The notes beneath the pieces were generated by a model. It saw nothing but the letters and a program-made list of their open reading frames with translations, had not been told where the DNA came from and did no database searches. From Salinicola acroporae (GTDB taxonomy: Bacteria > Pseudomonadota > Gammaproteobacteria > Pseudomonadales > Halomonadaceae): DNA of 54,294 nt. Shown here in pieces: positions 8,446 through 15,980 of this stretch (its first letter is position 1; every line of letters begins with the position of its first letter). The stretch lies in NCBI RefSeq assembly GCF_003206615.1, contig NZ_PZJW01000018.1:1-54294 (forward strand). Direction: 5' to 3'. The position numbers were made by a program, and so were the translations under genes.

Positions 8446-9582
8446 TCAGGAAGGAAAGATCAGCAGGTCGCGAACCGATTTGCCCTTGGCGAGGCGATCA
8501 AAGCCCTCATTGATCGTGTCCAAGGTCACCGTGCCAGAGCGAAGTTTGTTAACCGGTAGTTGTCCGGACTGATACATCGTCAGAAAGCGCACGATGTCAC
8601 GGCGCGGCACACTGCTACCCATATAGCTACCAACGACTGCAATTTCGTTGGAAGCCGAAAACTCGAGCGGCAACTCAAAGCGCGTGGAGGGATCTGGCAA
8701 GCCAGCAAGAACCACCTTTCCGCCTCGTCTGACGACGCCGTATGCGGTCTCCGTTGCGGCGGGCACTCCGGCCATTTCGAACACGAACTGCAAGCCGCCC
8801 CGAGATGCCTCACGGGCTCGCTCGACGTGATCGGGGTCGGTAACGTTGAACACCTGCGTCGCCCCCAGGGTCAGGGCCAGATCCAACTTGTCGTTGCTGA
8901 CATCGAAAGCAAAAATTTCTGCAGCACCCGAGGCTTTGGCGCCTAGCACTGCACTGAGACCGACACCGCCCAAACCCACTACTGCAACCGTGCTGCCCAA
9001 CGCGATCTTGGCCGTGTTGACCACCGCACCAACGCCTGTCAGCACCGCGCAGCCGAAGATGCAAGCATCTTCTAGTGAAATAGCGGGATCGATCTTGACC
9101 AGCGAATTTTTTGACACCACTGCATATTCGGCGAAAGCCGAGATGCCGCTGTAGTGGTTTAGCTCTACGCTATCGCTGGCGCGCTGGATATAACGCCCTC
9201 CACCCTGCAGAGTGCCATTCTTGCGAGACTCCCACGACGAGCCGCAGAGATTGGCTCGGCCATCCTGGCAGAATTCACAGCATCCGCAGCTCGATACGAA
9301 TGCCATGACGACGTGGTCGTCGGCTTTCAGCTCAGTGACGTTGCTGCCAACTTCTCGGACGATACCTGAGCATTCGTGTCCGACGACGGCTGGCAGTGTG
9401 CGTATCCGTGAACCGTTGATTGCGGAGAGGTCCGAGTGGCAAAGGCCGGCCGCAGCAATTTCGACCAGGACATCATCCGGGCCTGGCGGTGCCAGCGTAA
9501 TCTCTTCCACTACCAAGGGATGCGACTCGGCGTAAGGAGCAGGTTTGCCCTGCTCATACATGACAGCAGCACGACATTTCAT
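8446..9582 (-). CDS. Zinc-dependent alcohol dehydrogenase
   Basis: A 378-residue medium-chain dehydrogenase of the class III-like branch. Catalytic zinc ligands are seen in GLCHSD and GHECSG, the structural zinc cysteines in CGCCEFCQDGRANLC, and the dinucleotide fold in VVGLGGVGLSAV. ATG 9582 begins the normal N-terminus MKCRAAVMYEQG. An upstream in-frame ATG at 9708 would overlap the citryl-CoA lyase gene and add unrelated residues. It oxidises an alcohol with NAD+, probably feeding the aldehyde dehydrogenase encoded next in the operon. Confidence 0.87.
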   Translation of the reverse strand: MKCRAAVMYEQGKPAPYAESHPLVVEEITLAPPGPDDVLVEIAAAGLCHSDLSAINGSRIRTLPAVVGHECSGIVREVGSNVTELKADDHVVMAFVSSCGCCEFCQDGRANLCGSSWESRKNGTLQGGGRYIQRASDSVELNHYSGISAFAEYAVVSKNSLVKIDPAISLEDACIFGCAVLTGVGAVVNTAKIALGSTVAVVGLGGVGLSAVLGAKASGAAEIFAFDVSNDKLDLALTLGATQVFNVTDPDHVERAREASRGGLQFVFEMAGVPAATETAYGVVRRGGKVVLAGLPDPSTRFELPLEFSASNEIAVVGSYMGSSVPRRDIVRFLTMYQSGQLPVNKLRSGTVTLDTINEGFDRLAKGKSVRDLLIFPS

Positions 9583-9595
9583 GATGGTTCTCGAC

Positions 9596-10396
9596 TCAAT
9601 TCGATGGGTCAGTGTCTTCGTTGCACTCGCGTTCGGCGCGATTCCATATTTTCTGGGCCGTGGGGGTCCGAGTCTCTTCAAGGATGTGCCCGACCAGACC
9701 GATTGCACGAGCCATGACGCCCAGCCCGCGGGTAATCTTCCAGTCGATGTTCATGGAGGTAGCGATAGCGCCGATGGCACCGGTCACGTTGACCGGTAAC
9801 GTTTTGTCGAAGCGCCTTGATGCTTGCTCGGAGATAGCCTGCATCAGACGAATCGGGGTATCGTCGAAGCCCTGTTCCACGGCGATTGCCATCAGCTTGT
9901 CCGCGCGCGGATCGCGAGGTTTGTGCACAGGATGGCCGATTCCCGGAATGACCTTTTTCTGCTCGCGGTAGTGGGTGATGATGTGCTCGGCCGCTGCCTC
10001 GATGTCAGTTTCGGGACCGGCGCCTTCCGCCATGAATTCCTGACAGAGTCGTGCCGAGCCTTCCATCGTGCCTACGAAAGTATTACCCAGCCCTAGAAGC
10101 CCAGCGCTGACGGCGCCTTGAATCGACTCGGGGGCGCCTAGATAAGTCATTCGCGTGGCAATAGCGCTCGGCATCAGACCATGTTCTACCAGAGCCACAA
10201 CAAGCGCATTGAAAACAATCGACTCCCGTTCTTCCGGCAAGCGTTTGAAAAGTTCTAGAAAGGCGAAGTCACCGAGATTGACGTTTCCCAGCATGGCGAT
10301 TAGGTCGATACCATGGATATGCACGGAATCATGAGTGACTCTCGAGATATTCGAGACTGCTTTCTCATCATCATGAGATGTATCATGCTGAGACAT
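9596..10396 (-). CDS. Citryl-CoA lyase-like protein (citrate synthase fold)
   Basis: A 266-residue short member of the citrate synthase superfamily. The segments HGLMPSAIATRMTYLGAPES and PGIGHPVHKPRDPRADKL are typical of stand-alone citryl-CoA lyases, which split citryl-CoA into acetyl-CoA and oxaloacetate; full citrate synthases are about 430 residues. ATG 10396 has GGGAG at proper spacing. The gene start overlaps the end of the CoA ligase gene by 14 bases, so the two are translationally coupled and their products probably act in sequence. A lyase for a homologous alkylcitryl-CoA is also possible. Confidence 0.8.
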   Translation of the reverse strand: MSQHDTSHDDEKAVSNISRVTHDSVHIHGIDLIAMLGNVNLGDFAFLELFKRLPEERESIVFNALVVALVEHGLMPSAIATRMTYLGAPESIQGAVSAGLLGLGNTFVGTMEGSARLCQEFMAEGAGPETDIEAAAEHIITHYREQKKVIPGIGHPVHKPRDPRADKLMAIAVEQGFDDTPIRLMQAISEQASRRFDKTLPVNVTGAIGAIATSMNIDWKITRGLGVMARAIGLVGHILEETRTPTAQKIWNRAERECNEDTDPSN

Positions 10397-12017
10397 GATC
10401 ACTCCCTTCTTCGTTTAAGTGGCTGAGGATGTCGCGGGCCTGCTGCCGAAGCGAATCACGGCGAACTTTGTCGCCATTGGCGCTGGGTGTTGTGGGGTAT
10501 TGCGCCACGATTTCGACATGTTTTGGCACTTTGAAACTTGCTAAATTGGCTTTGCAGTGGGTTATTATCGATGATGCATTCGGCGTGTTTACGCCTTCGG
10601 CCAAGACGAAAGCTACAGCAATATCGTCCCCGCTGCGCTCATCCTTGACGCCCACGACTTGCGCTTGCTTGACGCCGCTCATGGACTCGATGGCACTCTC
10701 GATTTCGACGAAAGCCACCGAGTAGCCACCGAGACGGAGAGTGTCATTACCTCGAGAGAGGTATTCGAAAGTACTTTCGGCCAGCAATTTGGCGGCATCG
10801 TTGGTCTTGAACCAGCCATCCTCGGTGAACGCTTTTTGCGTGGCCTCTGGATTATTCAGATAGTGCGTGAACAGACTTCCTCCCTTGAACTGGAGCTCGC
10901 CGACTTCACCCACTGGAAGTGTGTTACCGGTCTCTCGGTCGATGACGCGAATACGCATGGATGGGTTGACCACGTCGCCGCCCGGCAGACAGCGGTGCTC
11001 CCGGTCCGTGCTCACCAGCGCCGATCCAGCAAAAGCGAATACCTCGCTTGAGCCGTAGACGTTTCTGGCAGTGATGTTCAGAGCGCTTGCCTTATCCACG
11101 ATGTCCTGAATAGCGAGCCCGGCGGTGATCAACTGGGCTAGGCCCCCGCAATTCTGGGGAGTCAGGGTATCGAGGAGATCGCGTAGTGACCCTTCAGCAG
11201 CAACGATGAGATGAATGGGCAACGTCGCGATACTCTCCAACACTCGCTCGGTGTTGTAGATCGGCAGTAGTGCCAAGGGGATGCCATGGAGGAGACCCGC
11301 CATGGCCGGGACGAAGCCGAAGGTGCCCGAGAGCGATAATACCGACAACTGGAAGCGACCCGGTGGTACGTCGAAGCACGCCGTTGACGCACGCAAATGC
11401 GGCAGGGTGGTTTCGTTGGTGTGGATGGCTAGCTTCGGCGCAGAGGTAGTCCCAGAAGTCCCGAACACGATTAGCGGATTTGACGTCCCGACGCTGGCCG
11501 AGCTGGACGTCGGCTCCCTGTTCAGAGGCGACGTCGACGCGTGCAACGTAATGCCTCCGGGGAGATTGTCGAGCGTATCGCTGTAATCGACTACGTGCTC
11601 GAGGCAGGATGGTAGGGAGCCATCACTCAGTGCACCATGCAGACGATCGGTGAAATCGACACTTTCGAACTGGGCCGCTGTGAACAGGATCTTGGCCTTG
11701 CTGGTCTCCAGAAGGTGGTGAATTTCATTTTCGCGATAACGAGTGTTGAGTGGCACCAAGAGTGCCCCGGTCCTGGCCGCTGCGAAAAAAACATCCAGCC
11801 AGTAAATACAATTGGGGATCAGCAAGGCAACGCTGTCGCCTGCCTTTATGCCGTTTGACTCTAGAAACGCAGCTGTTCTCAAGGCCCTGTCATGCAACTC
11901 GCGATAGCTGAAATCCTGCCCTTTACCGATATCACTGGCGTCGTGGACAGCCAACCCACCTGGATGCTTCCCCGCTTGCTCCTCCAGCATTGCCCAGACC
12001 GTTTGGGGTGTTGCCAT
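10383..12017 (-). CDS. AMP-dependent acyl-CoA synthetase/ligase
   Basis: A 544-residue ANL-superfamily enzyme that activates a carboxylic acid with ATP and joins it to CoA. The ATP-binding loop is FGTSGTTSAPK, followed by YGSSE, the hinge region DGWFKTND and the C-terminal catalytic lysine in NGDKVRR. The ATG is preceded by GGAG seven bases away. It is the first gene of the leftward operon and overlaps the citryl-CoA lyase gene. In context it may activate cis-aconitate or another tricarboxylate. Specificity cannot be read from the sequence. Confidence 0.85.
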   Translation of the reverse strand: MATPQTVWAMLEEQAGKHPGGLAVHDASDIGKGQDFSYRELHDRALRTAAFLESNGIKAGDSVALLIPNCIYWLDVFFAAARTGALLVPLNTRYRENEIHHLLETSKAKILFTAAQFESVDFTDRLHGALSDGSLPSCLEHVVDYSDTLDNLPGGITLHASTSPLNREPTSSSASVGTSNPLIVFGTSGTTSAPKLAIHTNETTLPHLRASTACFDVPPGRFQLSVLSLSGTFGFVPAMAGLLHGIPLALLPIYNTERVLESIATLPIHLIVAAEGSLRDLLDTLTPQNCGGLAQLITAGLAIQDIVDKASALNITARNVYGSSEVFAFAGSALVSTDREHRCLPGGDVVNPSMRIRVIDRETGNTLPVGEVGELQFKGGSLFTHYLNNPEATQKAFTEDGWFKTNDAAKLLAESTFEYLSRGNDTLRLGGYSVAFVEIESAIESMSGVKQAQVVGVKDERSGDDIAVAFVLAEGVNTPNASSIITHCKANLASFKVPKHVEIVAQYPTTPSANGDKVRRDSLRQQARDILSHLNEEGSDHVSA

Positions 12018-12366
12018 CTCGATTCTCCATCAATATTCAGTGACTCATGCCATGCGTTGTATCCAAGAGTATGCAATCACATGCAAATAGGGGTATCCGA
12101 CGTTAGTCGCAATTAAAAATTTCGGGAGAAAATGTTGACCTGAAAATTATCCAGGGGCTGATGACGAGTGCCCTCTGATCAACCAGGACTAAGCAATTAC
12201 CGGATCAAGGCTTTTTTCAAATGAGTATCGTCACTAGGTAGGGCCTCGATAGAGCTAAGAAATCCCTGCTGGTGCAATTAACATTTCCCGTCGCGAGTAC
12301 CCTCGGCCTTCGGCACGGTGAACCCGATCACGATCATTCAGGTTCCCCCGCGCGAGGCCAAACTCG
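12018..12366. other. Intergenic region between catabolic operon and conjugation genes
   Basis: No gene is seen. It must hold the promoter of the leftward ligase operon. The minus strand near 12057-12090 has a GntR-like motif and repeated TTGCAT words. The rightward half is GC-richer from about 12285 and leads straight into the conjugation genes, so the junction between the two blocks falls here. Confidence 0.5.
12057..12066. promoter_or_regulatory. Candidate GntR-type operator of the ligase operon
   Basis: TTGTATCCAA differs by one base from the palindrome TTGTATACAA. It lies 40-49 bases before the ligase start, close to the distance at which TTGTATAC precedes tcuA. Joint control by the GntR protein encoded at 3023-3688 is inferred. 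Confidence 0.4.
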
Positions 12367-12990
12367 ATGTATCCCTTCCAGAAAACCCGTGTCGTCCCGT
12401 TAGCATTCTTCATTGCGCTGCTCGCCGGTTGCGCGCATCAGCAACCTTCCCAGCAGCCAAGCGAGAGCGAGCGCCTGGCCGCCGACTATCCCGACGCCGA
12501 GAAGATGGCCCTTGCGGGAAACAAGAAAGGGCATCATGCCCGCGTCGTGGCCACCGGTCTGGATCAGCCCACCCACGATGTCGAGCCTGATGTCTACCGT
12601 GATCGCAATGCGTCACGAGTCGAGGTGATGCGAGGCGGGCGCTACGCCTTGGTCACGGCCAACGCCACGTTGCAGCAGCGTAACCTCCTCGAGCAGACCG
12701 TCAATGTCTCGATCCCTGCCTCCATGAGCCCATCGGTGGGGGATGGCTTGCGCTACACCCTGCAGCACACCGGTTACAGCCTTTGTGCTCCCCAGGGTGA
12801 ACCGCAGCAGATGCTCTACAGCCGACCCTTGCCGGCGGCGCATTTCCGTCTGGGGCCGATGCCGCTTCGCGAGGCCCTGCAGGTTCTCGCCGGTAGTGCT
12901 TTCGAGGTTCAGGCCGACCCCATTGCGCGAACCATCTGCTACCAGGTACGCGATCAGCGACTGATCGAGGAGACCGGTCATGACGGATGA
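12367..12990 (+). CDS. PilL N-terminal-like conjugation lipoprotein
   Basis: A 207-residue lipoprotein. Residues 1-21 form a signal peptide ending in the lipobox LLAGC, so Cys21 or so would be lipidated. The body has the patterns VSIPASMSP, VGDGLRYTLQHTGYSLC and RLGPMPLREALQVLAG, which are typical of the PilL-type protein that opens the conjugation cluster of PFGI-1-class integrative conjugative elements. It overlaps the next gene by 11 bases. It is probably part of the mating pilus or channel assembly. Confidence 0.78.
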   Translation: MYPFQKTRVVPLAFFIALLAGCAHQQPSQQPSESERLAADYPDAEKMALAGNKKGHHARVVATGLDQPTHDVEPDVYRDRNASRVEVMRGGRYALVTANATLQQRNLLEQTVNVSIPASMSPSVGDGLRYTLQHTGYSLCAPQGEPQQMLYSRPLPAAHFRLGPMPLREALQVLAGSAFEVQADPIARTICYQVRDQRLIEETGHDG

Positions 12991-13894
12991 TCGCCAGCGG
13001 CCCGTCGATTCCGGTGATCCGGAGCAGGAGCCTCGATCGGAAGCGCCAGTCGATTCGGATACGGGAAGCGTCGGTCGTCGCGAACCCTCGTTCTCCCATC
13101 ACGATGATGACGACAGACAGGACTTCAGTGACGCCAACCGCGAGGAAACCGGCCACGAGGTGCCAAATTACACCCCCTACGCAGAGAGTCGCAGACGTTG
13201 GAGCCCGCTACGGTTGACGCTCCTGGGGCTTGGGACTCTCGCCGTTTTGGGGCTCATCTACTTCGTTCTATTTGCCGGTTCGGAGCCGGAGGGGCCGACG
13301 CTGGAGTCTCGGTTGCAGTCTCAGCAGCAGGTCATCGACCAACTGCGCGTGCGGGTCGAAGAGCTGCAGAGCGGACAGGACGAGCGGCGTAGTCAGGCCG
13401 AGGGCACCAGCAACCGCCTTGGCGAAATCGCTTCACGCCTCGACGATCTCGAGACGAGCCGACAGGATTCGCCGCTGCAGGCATTGCCCGAGCGCGTCCA
13501 GGCGCTCTCTCAACGCCTCGATGAGCTGTCCAGCTCCGTGGACGTGCGATTCAGTGCGGCGCAGGAAAAAGAGCAGTCGCTCGAGTCGTCGATCGAGGAG
13601 GTGCGCAAGCTCCGAGCCAGCCAAAAGACCAGCACCCAGCAAAGCCAGCCAAGCCCTCAACGTCAGACACGACGTCAAACCGAGCCGCCGTCACCGCCGT
13701 TCTCGGTGTCGGGCGTCGAGCTGCGTGGCGGGCGCAGCTATCTCGCCGTGGCATCCGGGGCTGCCGGGCGCTTGAGTGATCTACGCCTGGTAGGTGAGGG
13801 GCAGAGGATCGGGCAGTGGCATCTGTCGTCGATCGAGGGTCACTCGGCGGCGTTCATCATCAACGGCCAGACCGTGGTCGTCCCGGTTCCTTGA
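12980..13894 (+). CDS. Conjugative element membrane protein with coiled coil
   Basis: A 304-residue protein. Residues 1-72 are acidic and probably disordered, residues about 77-97 form a single membrane span (LTLLGLGTLAVLGLIYFVLF), residues about 105-215 are a Gln/Glu-rich coiled coil, and the C-terminus (PPFSVSGVELRGG to the end) looks like a small PilP-like beta domain. The topology suggests a cytoplasmic head, one span and a periplasmic stalk. It overlaps the preceding lipoprotein gene and lies 10 bases before the next one. Its precise role in conjugation is not known to me. Confidence 0.65.
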   Translation: MTDDRQRPVDSGDPEQEPRSEAPVDSDTGSVGRREPSFSHHDDDDRQDFSDANREETGHEVPNYTPYAESRRRWSPLRLTLLGLGTLAVLGLIYFVLFAGSEPEGPTLESRLQSQQQVIDQLRVRVEELQSGQDERRSQAEGTSNRLGEIASRLDDLETSRQDSPLQALPERVQALSQRLDELSSSVDVRFSAAQEKEQSLESSIEEVRKLRASQKTSTQQSQPSPQRQTRRQTEPPSPPFSVSGVELRGGRSYLAVASGAAGRLSDLRLVGEGQRIGQWHLSSIEGHSAAFIINGQTVVVPVP

Positions 13895-13904
13895 GGAGAG
13901 CCCC

Positions 13905-14621
13905 ATGACGCTGAATTGCAATCGACGCCTGGCTTACGTGCTGCTGCTGTTTACGGCCTTGCCCGTATGGGCTCAGGAAGGGCAGGAGAGCGAGTCGACG
14001 CGTATCGATCAGACGCGCCTGGAGCAGAGCAGTCCACGGGCTGCCGAGGCCTGGGGCCTGAATCAGCAGGAGTACCGACGCTATGAGTCGATCATGGAGG
14101 GGCCGCGTGGCACCTGGTCTCCCGATCTGGATCCGCTGACCGCCTTGGGATTGGAAGCTCGCAGTCAGGCCGAGCGTCAGAAGTACGCCGAGAAGTTGGT
14201 GGAAACCGAGCGCGCCCGCGTCGAGGCGGAACTCGCGTTTCAACGCGCCTACGACGACGCCTGGCAGCGGCTTTATCCCAACGACATGCCGGTCAATTCA
14301 TTCTCCACAAGAGATGGTGAAGACGCGACCCGATCGGTGTTCGGTAGCGACCCGGGAGCCTCCAGTCAGCGTCTGAATGTGGTCGTGGCCACCGAGGGGT
14401 GTGACCAATGCGATGCGACTGTGAAGCGTCTGCTGAGCAGCGGTGCGGCCATGGACATCTGGGTCCTGGACTCCAACGGAGACGACGATCGCATTCGCAG
14501 CTGGGCGGCTCAGGTCGGCATCCCACCGGCGAAAGTGCGTACCGGCACGGTGACGCTCAACCATGGCGGATCGCTGGACGTCGACAGCAGTCAGCTGCCA
14601 CGTGTTGCGCCGAGGGGCTGA
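13905..14621 (+). CDS. Integrating conjugative element protein, PFL_4693-type
   Basis: A 238-residue secreted protein. A signal peptide ends at about residue 24 (VWAQ). The N-terminal part has the GLNQQEYRRYESIMEGPRG pattern of this ICE family, and the C-terminal part (about residues 145-215) has a thioredoxin-like look with a CDQC pair, so it may be a periplasmic disulfide-active factor for pilus or channel assembly. ATG 13905 is preceded by GAGGAG. It lies between the coiled-coil gene and the lytic transglycosylase gene, the usual order in PFGI-1-class elements. Confidence 0.75.
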   Translation: MTLNCNRRLAYVLLLFTALPVWAQEGQESESTRIDQTRLEQSSPRAAEAWGLNQQEYRRYESIMEGPRGTWSPDLDPLTALGLEARSQAERQKYAEKLVETERARVEAELAFQRAYDDAWQRLYPNDMPVNSFSTRDGEDATRSVFGSDPGASSQRLNVVVATEGCDQCDATVKRLLSSGAAMDIWVLDSNGDDDRIRSWAAQVGIPPAKVRTGTVTLNHGGSLDVDSSQLPRVAPRG

Positions 14622-14624
14622 GCG

Positions 14625-15398
14625 ATGATCTCGCGCGCGTTGAAGTCTGCAATGACTGGGCTGGTGACGGCGGTAGTTGCCGGCCTGGCTCACGCCGAGC
14701 AACCCGACATCCCGTCAGCCTATGTGGTCGCCGCCGAGGATCATGGTGTACCGCCGGCGGTGCTCTACGCCGTGGCCAGCGCCGAGTCGGTGGTGAGTCT
14801 CGACGCGCGTCGTCGCCCCTGGCCCTGGACGTTGAACGTCGCGGGAGAGTCGATGCGCTTCGGCGATCGAACCTCCGCGTGCCAGGCGTTGACTGATGCG
14901 CTCGAGACAACGCAGATCGTCGACGTGGGGATCGCGCAGCTCAACGTGCGCTGGCAGCCGCAATTGTTCGGCGCTGGCCAGCGTTTCGCGGATCCCTGCG
15001 ATGGGCTGAATCCCTACGCCAATCTCGATGAAGCGGCGGCACTCATACGCGCCCACTTCGATGATGCCGGTGACTGGTTGATCGCTGCCGGTCGCTATCA
15101 CCGTCCAGCAGGTGGCCGTCCCGCCGAGCGCTACCGCGCCGTGGTGAGTCAGGAGCTGGCTCGGCTCGGCACATCCCCCTCTCTAGAAATTGACTCGCCG
15201 GCACGGATGGCTGCACGTCAGACGCCGGTCTCGAAGCGATCCCATCGACCAACACTAGCGTCAGTGGAGAGTGGCCACTCAACTGCGTCGGATGAGGGGC
15301 TGACCTGGGTGACCCCCGGTCCACGTACGCCCGACACCGACGTCACCTGGGTAACGCCGGAGCAGCGTCCCTGGATGGCCGAAGTCGCCATCCGATAG
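14625..15398 (+). CDS. Lytic transglycosylase of the conjugation module
   Basis: A 257-residue peptidoglycan-cleaving enzyme that opens the cell wall for the transfer apparatus. A signal peptide covers residues 1-24. The SLT motif VPPAVLYAVASAESV contains the likely catalytic Glu54. The downstream VDVGIAQLNVRWQPQLF and NPYANLDEAAALI segments are typical of the fold. The C-terminal 60 residues are low complexity and contain two copies of TWVTP (near residues 226 and 241), which the enzyme domain does not need. It starts three bases after the previous stop. Confidence 0.85.
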   Translation: MISRALKSAMTGLVTAVVAGLAHAEQPDIPSAYVVAAEDHGVPPAVLYAVASAESVVSLDARRRPWPWTLNVAGESMRFGDRTSACQALTDALETTQIVDVGIAQLNVRWQPQLFGAGQRFADPCDGLNPYANLDEAAALIRAHFDDAGDWLIAAGRYHRPAGGRPAERYRAVVSQELARLGTSPSLEIDSPARMAARQTPVSKRSHRPTLASVESGHSTASDEGLTWVTPGPRTPDTDVTWVTPEQRPWMAEVAIR

Positions 15399-15407
15399 GA
15401 GATCCCG

Positions 15408-15980
15408 ATGAAACAATCACGCTGCCTCAGCCTGCTGTCAGTGGGTGCGATAGCGCTGCTGTCGACATCTGCATGGGCTCAGACTTCTGCCAAGCGCCCC
15501 CCTGGGTTGCCTCAGCTGACGGTGATCGCCGATCACGGGGGCGAGCCGGCCCGACCTTACTATGTGGCGATCAAGGGCGCCGGGGTCGGTGAGGAGGAAG
15601 GCTACTCACCGCAGTTGGGTGGCGAGGCGCGTCCTGCCCGCCCCTTTGGGGAACAGGACATGCTGCCGCTCGAGAGCGAGCAGTTGACGCCTGGCACCGT
15701 GACGCCGCGTCAGTTGGACCTACCTGGCGGGTTCACGCCCGTCTTTTTGGTTGGTGATGACGACTTGTCTCGTCAGTGGCTTGCCCAGCGCGGCGATATC
15801 CTGCGCAAGATGAACGCGGTGGGGCTGGTGGTTCAGGTATCCAATGAGCCGTCCCTGCAGGCTCTGCGCGATGCAGCCCAGGGGCTCGAGCTTCGCCCCG
15901 TTTCCGGTGATGGACTGGCCGAGCGACTTGGCCTTCGACATTACCCCGCGCTGATCAGCCAGCGGGGCATCGAGCAATGA
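15408..15980 (+). CDS. Integrating conjugative element protein, PFL_4695-type
   Basis: A 190-residue secreted protein with a signal peptide ending near AWAQ. The region TPVFLVGDDDLSRQWLAQRG and the closing GLRHYPALISQRGIEQ are characteristic of the family that directly precedes traD in PFGI-1 and SXT/TOL-type elements. Its last codons overlap the traD start by four bases. It is probably a periplasmic component of the transfer system; its biochemical activity is unknown. Confidence 0.75.
   Translation: MKQSRCLSLLSVGAIALLSTSAWAQTSAKRPPGLPQLTVIADHGGEPARPYYVAIKGAGVGEEEGYSPQLGGEARPARPFGEQDMLPLESEQLTPGTVTPRQLDLPGGFTPVFLVGDDDLSRQWLAQRGDILRKMNAVGLVVQVSNEPSLQALRDAAQGLELRPVSGDGLAERLGLRHYPALISQRGIEQ

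Noticed and set aside
12318-12590. 90-codon frame overlapping the PilL-like lipoprotein start
   Set aside because: It is out of phase with the lipoprotein gene, whose signal peptide and family patterns are clear.
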